Positions 61,301-64,000 of a stretch of 64,000 nucleotides of DNA are shown one piece after another. Numbering within the stretch: position 1 is the stretch's first letter; every line of letters begins with the position of its first letter. The stretch comes from Malania oleifera. Its lineage: Eukaryota; Streptophyta; Magnoliopsida; Santalales; Ximeniaceae. The stretch is taken from assembly GCF_029873635.1 (NCBI RefSeq), contig NC_080423.1, positions 105,567,773 through 105,631,772 on the forward strand. The letters run 5' to 3'. The notes under the pieces were generated by a model. That model was not told where the DNA came from. It saw nothing but the letters and a program-made list of their open reading frames with translations, and did no database searches. Both the position numbers and the translations under genes were made by a program.

Positions 61301-62614
61301 ATTCCTGCTTATATAATAAATTTTTAATTTAAAATTTAATGGCTGTTATGGCCAAAATATTTTCTTTACGAAGCAGAAATTTGAATTTATTACTTATAAA
61401 AAAGATTCATCTGCACAATGTAGGAGTATATTCTTGTTTCATAGACAGTGAGACACTTCCTAGATAGTAGCGTCTAACCTATGCTAGTCTACATCTTGAT
61501 CCCTAAAACCTCATTACAATCCTACATCTGCATCATGTGACTATGGCTAGATAGAACTAATGTCCACTTTAAGTAACAATGACCCTTAATAATTCACAAA
61601 GGCAACACTTTTAAAGCTATTTTGGTTCCACCACAGGTACCATGTCAATGTTGTATTTTCTGTGAAATGGTTGTGTGATCTTAGCATCCTTCGGTTCTGA
61701 GTAATCTAAAAGGGCAGCCCGGTGCACAAAGCTCCCGAGTATGTGGGGTCCGGGGAAGGGGCAGACCACAATGGGTCTATGGTAATCTGAAATTCAAATT
61801 TTCCATATTCAAGAGTATCCTAGCAGTTTTTAATAGATTAGAGTCATTTTGTGCCACAATGAGAAGTTGTTTACGGTTTTATTCTTATTCTCGGCTTAAT
61901 TTTTATCTTGTTCACTCACAAGAAAGTCTTTTACTTTTCTCTGGTTGAAATTTGTAGAAAGCGTTTTCCTCATTTAAGTAGGATCTTTAATGTTAGTTTG
62001 AGATAGGATAAACTAAACAGTGTGGCCTTTTCAACAAGAAAACTTGTAGCGAGCATATCTGAATATTTTCCAATCTTTACAGTAAGAATCCATTAGTTTA
62101 CTCTAAATGGAAAATAAGAAGCTAGAGATATTGCCATTAACTATTCTATTAACTCAACCAATAATTACAAAAACACCTTTTTCCTTCTATAAATCTTTAA
62201 AACCAAAACTAATCCATAGCCATCAGCCATGCCTGGATTTCGCAACAAATATTGTAAATGAGCAACAACTAAAGTAGCAAGCAAAGAATATTTCCAAGCA
62301 AAGTAGAAAATGAGCACAATCCAAACAAAGAATAAAAGAATATTTCCACATCTACCCTAGTATGGTGCACTTCTATTAAACTAACCTCATCTTGGTAAAC
62401 AAAAAGTTGAAAACCACTTCGAGCACTTGGCCACATAGATCCAGGTCTAGGTTTTATTTCTTGCCACTGAAATGCAATATTGCACTAATTTAAGCAAAAG
62501 AAAATTTTGAAGCTTAACAGATAATATATGTATCACTATAGCCAACTAGAGTCAGAGCCACATATAATCACCTTGAATTGATCCAGGTCAAATACATGCA
62601 GATCATTGAAATAC
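24258..62614 (-). CDS. KLHDC4: Kelch-repeat protein with DUF4110 (KLHDC4-like), last 13 exons; 5' end outside window
   Basis: Kelch beta-propeller protein of unproven role, homologous to Arabidopsis AT5G50310 and animal KLHDC4. Exons in transcript order: 62614-62572, 62466-62386, 55574-55452, 42759-42654, 33833-33770, 33434-33392, 32795-32529, 32449-32288, 31403-31272, 31059-30910, 30675-30589, 24523-24455, 24362-24258 (stop TAG 24260-24258). All fit GT-AG and the frame stays open: 476 codons. Kelch motifs include IFLYGGYSKEV, ALLFGGVVDMEVE and TLYIYGGMMEV. A variable acidic loop (exon 32529-32795) and an Asp/Glu-rich stretch (exon 31272-31403) follow. The DUF4110 C-terminus contains GESLREFYKRTNLYWQMAA and ends in a lysine-rich tail. 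By recalled homologue length (about 660) roughly 190 N-terminal residues lie right of the window. Introns reach 12.7 kb. Confidence 0.93.
24852..25178. mobile_element. Probable MITE with TTTGGTT terminal repeats
   Basis: The left end has TTTGGTTTGCGGAATA and the right end, on the other strand, TTTGGTTCACAGAAATA, about 325 bp apart; internal ATTCC/GGAAT motifs recur. No coding capacity. Target duplication not clear, so superfamily is uncertain (Tourist-like by terminal sequence). Confidence 0.55.
25326..29340 (+). mobile_element. L1-type LINE with inverted 5' part (twin-priming structure)
   Basis: The right part (about 26577-29340, plus strand) encodes reverse transcriptase (IACCNVIYK, YDSISWG, QGDPLSP, FADDLILF), a zinc-binding domain near 28100-28260 and a long 3' UTR ending in A9 at 29332-29340. 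The left part (about 25326-26567) lies on the minus strand: an ORF1-type nucleic-acid-binding protein with a DUF4283-like region and CCHC knuckle (FCSGCKKLGHSKGNC), then the start of the endonuclease (MKIATWNIRGLN). Order and orientation fit one LINE whose 5' part was inverted on insertion. Most of the endonuclease and the linker to the RT are missing, and a stop (TGA at 27609-27611) and frame shifts interrupt the reverse transcriptase, so it is inactive. It lies in a kelch-gene intron, with its 3' part antisense to the gene. Confidence 0.88.
29341..29355. repeat. G15 homopolymer run after the LINE poly(A)
   Basis: Fifteen G directly follow the A9 tail of the LINE and hide its 3' target-site junction. 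Confidence 0.95.
33871..34465. mobile_element. PIF/Harbinger-type MITE, copy 2
   Basis: Begins GGGGCTGTTTGGTATTACGG after a TAA and ends with AATATCAAGCAGGCCC. Length and internal sequence (for example TTAAATCAAATAATATTATAA) match the copy at 17584-18179. The right-hand TAA is not preserved. Confidence 0.75.
35519..35760 (-). mobile_element. RTE-like LINE 3' fragment
   Basis: On the minus strand the sequence encodes KLGIAPIEDKLREG, matching the RTE copy at 49023-49730, and ends in the RTE-type 3' terminus (GTCCCACTAGG region followed by a (TTG)n tail, seen as ACAACAACAACAA at 35521). 5' truncated. Confidence 0.7.
36082..36105 (-). mobile_element. 3' tail fragment of an Au-like SINE
   Basis: AAAGGGCAGCCCGGTGCACA is the reverse complement of the characteristic 3' terminus of the plant Au SINE family as I recall it. 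Only about 24 bp are present. Confidence 0.4.
37040..37190 (+). other. Short coding-like island of unknown origin
   Basis: A GC-richer stretch with an open frame of about 38 codons (includes TATKASSPEIALLTTGELYV) ending at a stop near 37168. The composition is unlike the surrounding intron. I do not recognise a family; it may be a captured gene fragment or chance. Confidence 0.25.
37315..37545 (-). mobile_element. Possible LTR/TRIM remnant with primer-site-like motif
   Basis: GCTCTGATGCCA (37315-37326), one base off the reverse complement of the plant initiator-Met primer site, is followed directly by TGTTGACGAG, as at the end of an LTR in minus orientation. No second repeat copy was found, so the element is incomplete or the match is chance. 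Confidence 0.3.
37848..37870 (-). mobile_element. 3' tail fragment of an Au-like SINE
   Basis: GGGCAGCACAGTGCACAAAA after an A run, a diverged match to the motif at 36082 and 61708. Confidence 0.3.
38650..38860 (-). mobile_element. L1-like LINE fragment
   Basis: Read on the minus strand it matches the post-RT region also seen near 53340-53470 (shared AAAAAG...CTC, GAGCTAC and GGGACAATAG-like words). Short and degraded; a plus-strand RTE piece starts right after it. Confidence 0.45.
38870..39070 (+). mobile_element. RTE-like LINE 3' fragment
   Basis: Near-identical in sequence to 49540-49730: shares GTTACTGTGG, GATAGTGAGTAAGGATTTAA, ATGATCGCATAAATTGG and CCGACCCCAC, and ends in a (TTG)n-type tail. 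Strongly 5' truncated. Confidence 0.8.
39230..40690 (+). mobile_element. RTE-like LINE, decayed reverse transcriptase region
   Basis: Scattered RTE reverse-transcriptase words are readable (a segment near 39660-39720 corresponding to DLHMVF...VPRE, and a palm-like segment near 39790-39860), followed by the FRYLGS-type region near 40095-40130, CLRWFGHLQ-like sequence near 40390 and the typical 3' end near 40610-40680. Many frame breaks; inactive. It contains a 50-bp tandem duplication. Confidence 0.75.
40505..40604. repeat. Perfect 50-bp tandem duplication
   Basis: The 50-bp unit beginning GTGATATTAAGTAGGTATTT at 40505 recurs at 40555 without any difference. It lies inside the decayed RTE copy, so it is a later local duplication. 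Confidence 0.9.
40740..41560 (-). mobile_element. L1-like LINE ORF2 linker fragment
   Basis: On the minus strand the region resembles the stretch between endonuclease and reverse transcriptase of plant L1 elements (KQKSR-W---GD-N-KFFH-like words near 41250-41320). A similar segment occurs near 58400-58560. Degraded and inactive. Confidence 0.5.
43355..44229. mobile_element. Non-autonomous hAT element with minisatellite interior
   Basis: Terminal inverted repeats CAGTGTTTTAAAAGGCG (left) and its reverse complement at the right end (one base of spacing differs inside) enclose 875 bp. The flanks are a perfect 8-bp duplication CCATAAAT (43347-43354 and 44230-44237), diagnostic of hAT transposition. 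Subterminal parts are rich in AGGCG/CGCCT words. There is no transposase; instead the middle is a 51-bp minisatellite. The rest is AT-rich. Confidence 0.9.
43599..43850 (-). repeat. 51-bp minisatellite, about five copies
   Basis: Copies begin at CCTCCAGCTCC near 43599, 43649, 43700, 43751 and 43801 (spacing 50-51 bp). Because 51 is a multiple of three, all three minus-strand frames stay open through the array; one frame reads as a 17-residue unit with core REKELEESYE. No start context, homology or splice connection supports a protein. Confidence 0.85.
44997..45703. mobile_element. Possible terminal-inverted-repeat element
   Basis: The left end reads GGCTTTAAAACTCAGACCAG and the right end, on the other strand, GGTTTTAAAACCCGCACTG, about 705 bp apart. 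Both sides contain gTTgGaCC/CCaACC-type words common in a widespread plant repeat. No target duplication was identified. A related partial stretch is at about 47140-47215. Confidence 0.4.
45711..45915 (-). mobile_element. 3' end of an L1-type ORF1-bearing LINE, copy A
   Basis: On the minus strand it encodes ELANLKCLVNFDGKGLKRD and then a 3' UTR with GGGTGGACTTCTTG and TTGTAACTTCTCTTT, both matching copy C at 58970-61135. Strongly 5' truncated. Confidence 0.75.
46278..46336. repeat. Compound (TA)n(TG)n(CG)n microsatellite
   Basis: An alternating purine-pyrimidine tract passing from TA through TG to CG repeats and back to TG, about 59 bp. Such tracts can adopt Z-DNA in vitro; no role is claimed. 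Confidence 0.9.
46524..46740. repeat. Degenerate tandem array, about five units of 43-52 bp
   Basis: Units share a core like AGGTTGTGCATGAGCATGTA followed by AATCCT, at about 46524, 46573, 46625, 46668 and 46712. The last two units are more diverged. Confidence 0.8.
46778..47035. repeat. Regular 59-bp tandem array
   Basis: Units start CATC/CATTC at 46778, 46837, 46896, 46955 and 47014, exactly 59 bp apart, each containing GGTAGGGTAAATACGAAAT-like and GATGATCCAGTCTTT-like sequence. About 4.3 copies, diverged 10-20% by eye. Unrelated to the array just upstream. Confidence 0.88.
48738..48761. repeat. C15 run followed by GGGGCGGGG
   Basis: A C15 run abutting a G-rich block inside decayed LINE copy B, at the place where copy C has different sequence. 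Confidence 0.95.
49010..49740 (+). mobile_element. RTE-like LINE 3' part nested in LINE copy B
   Basis: Encodes the RTE C-terminal region: FRYLGSIMQAEGEIEDDV, AIRPAMLYGSECW and APIEDKIREGRLKWYGHLQR in one frame set interrupted by a stop near 49377. It ends with the RTE-type GACCCCACTTAGTGGGAC and (TTG)n tail. 5' truncated. Copy B sequence continues after it, showing that the RTE inserted later. Confidence 0.85.
50238..50890 (+). mobile_element. L1-type LINE 3' fragment (zinc-binding domain and 3' UTR)
   Basis: One frame encodes a typical reverse-transcriptase zinc-binding region: LIWKTTAPSKFAFFTWEA ... ESIDHILLHC. It is followed by decayed C-terminal sequence and a 3' UTR ending near 50890 in GCTGAGAAAAATAACA. 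Severely 5' truncated. The flanks (about 50155-50237 and 51110-51280) share ACCAAA/GGTTTGGTT words and may be halves of an older repeat. Confidence 0.75.
51715..52325 (-). mobile_element. L1-type LINE 3' fragment
   Basis: Minus-strand frames encode a zinc-binding region (LWKAKVPFKVYTS, CVMCRKSNETNVRLFLHC) and the following C-terminal tail. 5' truncated, with frame breaks. Confidence 0.75.
52336..54345 (-). mobile_element. L1-type LINE with reverse transcriptase, 5' truncated
   Basis: From right to left: RT start (DFRPICLITSSYKILSKVIH near 54300), central RT (GLRQGDPPSLFLF near 53930, decayed catalytic region near 53780), zinc-binding region (ESVDHTLLHCPWTRNLWDVA near 52720) and a 3' end whose A tail appears as T7 at 52337-52343. 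Several frame breaks; the catalytic FADD motif is altered to FANE. Inactive. Confidence 0.85.
55715..58600 (-). mobile_element. L1-type LINE, decayed, carrying a nested MITE
   Basis: On the minus strand: linker region near 58300-58560, RT pieces (IFKLDVEKAYNRV near 57830-57860), the post-RT segment near 56700-56830 that resembles 53340-53470, a zinc-binding start (NIPFKIKVFTYTF near 56160-56210) and a 3' end near 55715-55750. It is broken in many places and interrupted by the MITE at 56884-57171. Confidence 0.75.
56884..57171. mobile_element. Mutator-type MITE
   Basis: A 288-bp element with imperfect terminal inverted repeats of about 38 bp: left GGGCAAAACACACTAAACTC, right on the other strand GGGTAAAAGGCATTAACTTC. 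Flanked by a perfect 9-bp duplication TAAGAGTAA (56875-56883 and 57172-57180), diagnostic of the Mutator superfamily. No coding capacity. It sits inside the decayed L1, so it is the younger insertion. Confidence 0.9.
58970..61135 (+). mobile_element. L1-type ORF1-bearing LINE without ORF2, copy C
   Basis: Decayed ORF1-like frames run through the element: a basic RWIKLLKEAVLWYANG region (59150), GKMFFVFIPGGAKRGW (59330), an acidic/coiled region (59570-59850) and the C-terminal ELANLKCLVNYEGKGLERG (60915-60975). The 3' UTR begins directly after ORF1 and ends in TTATCAATAAATAAATAAAT at about 61120-61139, a LINE-type tail. No endonuclease or reverse transcriptase is present. Several frame breaks. 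Copies A and B share the 3' part. Confidence 0.7.
60701..60712. repeat. G12 homopolymer run
   Basis: Twelve G inside decayed LINE copy C. Confidence 0.95.
61708..61784 (-). mobile_element. Au-like SINE 3' part
   Basis: About 77 bp matching the reverse complement of the Au SINE 3' half as I recall it (AAAGGGCAGCCCGGTGCACA, then GCTCCCG, GGGTCCGGGGAAGGG and GGGTCTATGGTAA). The tRNA-like head with A and B boxes is missing. Confidence 0.65.
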
Positions 62615-62869
62615 CTGCAAAAATTGAAATAAAGAATAGTAAGACCAACTGTCAATGGCAAAGAGATAAGCCATTACAAGAAATAAAACAATTGATTCTT
62701 TGATGTTAGACCACATTCAACACTCCATTCTATTTGATAAATTCAAATTTGAAGGGAAATGTCAAGTTTTAATATATTTTAAGCAACATAAATTGATTTT
62801 TTATTAAAAAAAATGGAGAGAGAAAAAAGAGTGTAACAAGAAAATTGATTATGCCATTGCATAAAATTT

Positions 62870-63218
62870 GGACCATTTGGTATCACCGTAAAAAATTATG
62901 GAAAAATAAAACTAGAAAAGAAAACTAAAAATAAGAAAAAAGATAATAGCCAAAAATCAGCAACCTGTTCCAATTAATAGTAATAAAACTAGGACAAAAT
63001 TTAAAAAAAAATTTAATTCTCAATATTAACATATTTGTACCAACATGTTGCAAGAAAAACTAAAAATCATAAAATCTAGTCCTCAATTTTTTCCAAAAGC
63101 AATGGAAAATCAATAGCAAACTAGCAATATAAACAAACTTGTTCTCATAATTTGTTTCTTCATTATACAAAAATGATAAAACAGAAAACATAAATAAGAA
63201 ATGATACCAAACAGCCCC
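62870..63218. mobile_element. PIF/Harbinger-type MITE, copy 3 (shortened)
   Basis: Begins GGACCATTTGGTATCACCGT and ends GATACCAAACAGCCCC followed by TAA. At 349 bp it lacks much of the interior found in copies 1 and 2. Same orientation as both. Confidence 0.7.
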
Positions 63219-63650
63219 TAATTAGATAGGGGGCTCTTGAATCTTATCTAAATGGATTGCATGCCCTTTCCTCAATACTTATTGGGTGTACATAATTAAA
63301 CTATCATCCAAATAGTTATGATTATTTGTGCATATGCTATTGCCCTGAAAGCATTGAAACAGCAAAACAAATTACACAATCCTGAATTTTTATTTTTATT
63401 TTCATACTAAACAACTCTGCATAAAATTTATAGACTCACAAATTAATCAAACAACTCAATGCAGTGCGGCAATTGATTTCTTTCAAATAATAAATGATAT
63501 AACTTGTTAAAAGGGAGAAGAGATCCAAAATGTTCCTGCCTAAAATAAGGGGAAATTTTTAATTCATAAACATTGATACAGGGACTTTTATTGCTTCTAT
63601 AGTCATATAACTCCAATTGTGTCAAATGTTGTTAACCTCTATAACTAATA

Positions 63651-63711
63651 AGAGCAGCTGGTAAACAAAGCTCCCGCATGCAGAGGGGTGTACCATGATG
63701 GGTCTATAGTA
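63651..63711 (-). mobile_element. Au-like SINE 3' part, diverged
   Basis: AGAGCAGCTGG...CAAAGCTCCCGCATG...GGGTCTATAGTAA parallels 61708-61784 with many changes. Only the 3' part is present. Confidence 0.5.
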
Positions 63712-64000
63712 AATGATACTAAATTACTCCCACAAGAAGGTCTAAAACAAAATCAAACAAATTCACACAAGGCTAATTAAGGTAAATCGATTCCAACCCA
63801 ACAAACCACTACAATAATAATTCTAAATGGCACCATTCATTCCTTCAAAACAAAATAACTAACCACTAGGAAGAACCATGTGTGCCCCTAAAGAGTTAAA
63901 AATAAGGGTTATAACATTTCAAATTCAATTTGTTTCAATTCAAAAGAGTGGGGTCCCAACAAACTAATGCCAAGCAGTTAAAAGGAAAACTGGGTGTATA

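Larger units (their letters stand above)
55575..62385 (-). other. Kelch gene 6.8-kb intron
   Basis: Filled mainly by a minus-strand L1 (55715-58600) with a nested MITE, and a plus-strand ORF1-bearing LINE (58970-61135), then an Au-like SINE tail (61708-61784). The stretches 58601-58969, 61136-61707 and 61785-62385 show nothing recognisable. Confidence 0.85.
62615..64000 (-). other. Kelch gene intron continuing past the right edge
   Basis: Begins at the acceptor TTTGCAG|GTATTT (exon 62572-62614 on the minus strand). No further upstream exon was found before the window ends. It contains a Harbinger-type MITE copy and an Au-like SINE tail; the rest is AT-rich. Confidence 0.75.

Overview
The window is nuclear DNA from a flowering plant. 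The genes are split by GT-AG introns, the intergenic DNA is AT-rich, and three conserved plant genes lie among plant-type repeats (Copia and TRIM elements, L1-like and RTE-like LINEs, hAT, Harbinger and Mutator MITEs, and SINEs). Introns of 6 to 13 kb packed with old LINEs suggest a woody eudicot or magnoliid with a fairly large genome; I cannot name the species.

Layout. (1) 834-3184, plus strand: a complete two-exon sphingolipid delta-4 desaturase (DES1-like) gene. (2) 4514-10511: a broken Copia retrotransposon with both LTRs and a matching 5-bp target duplication, itself carrying a small TRIM element at 7266-7919. (3) 12265-19818, plus strand: a complete nine-exon gene for the AC40/RPAC1 subunit shared by RNA polymerases I and III, with telo-boxes at its 5' end. 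Its last intron holds a 304-bp TRIM and a Harbinger-type MITE. (4) 19819-24257: the interval between two convergent genes, containing a well-preserved tRNA-derived SINE with a perfect 12-bp target duplication. (5) 24258 to beyond the right edge, minus strand: the last 13 exons of a kelch-repeat/DUF4110 protein (KLHDC4-like), spread over more than 38 kb. Its coding sequence in the window is only 1.43 kb; the rest is intron full of mobile elements.

The three genes are housekeeping genes with unrelated roles (sphingolipid desaturation, rRNA/tRNA/5S transcription, kelch scaffold) and form no operon or cluster. I found no new multi-gene system. The notable material is in the mobile-element structure: a LINE whose 5' part is inverted as expected from twin priming; two TRIMs; a hAT element whose interior is a 51-bp minisatellite open in all three minus frames; two adjacent unrelated tandem arrays; nested LINE-in-LINE and MITE-in-LINE insertions; and six long G/C homopolymer runs in otherwise AT-rich DNA.

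Exon borders were set by eye from splice consensus, reading frame and remembered homologous proteins. Borders of old repeats are approximate unless target duplications are stated.
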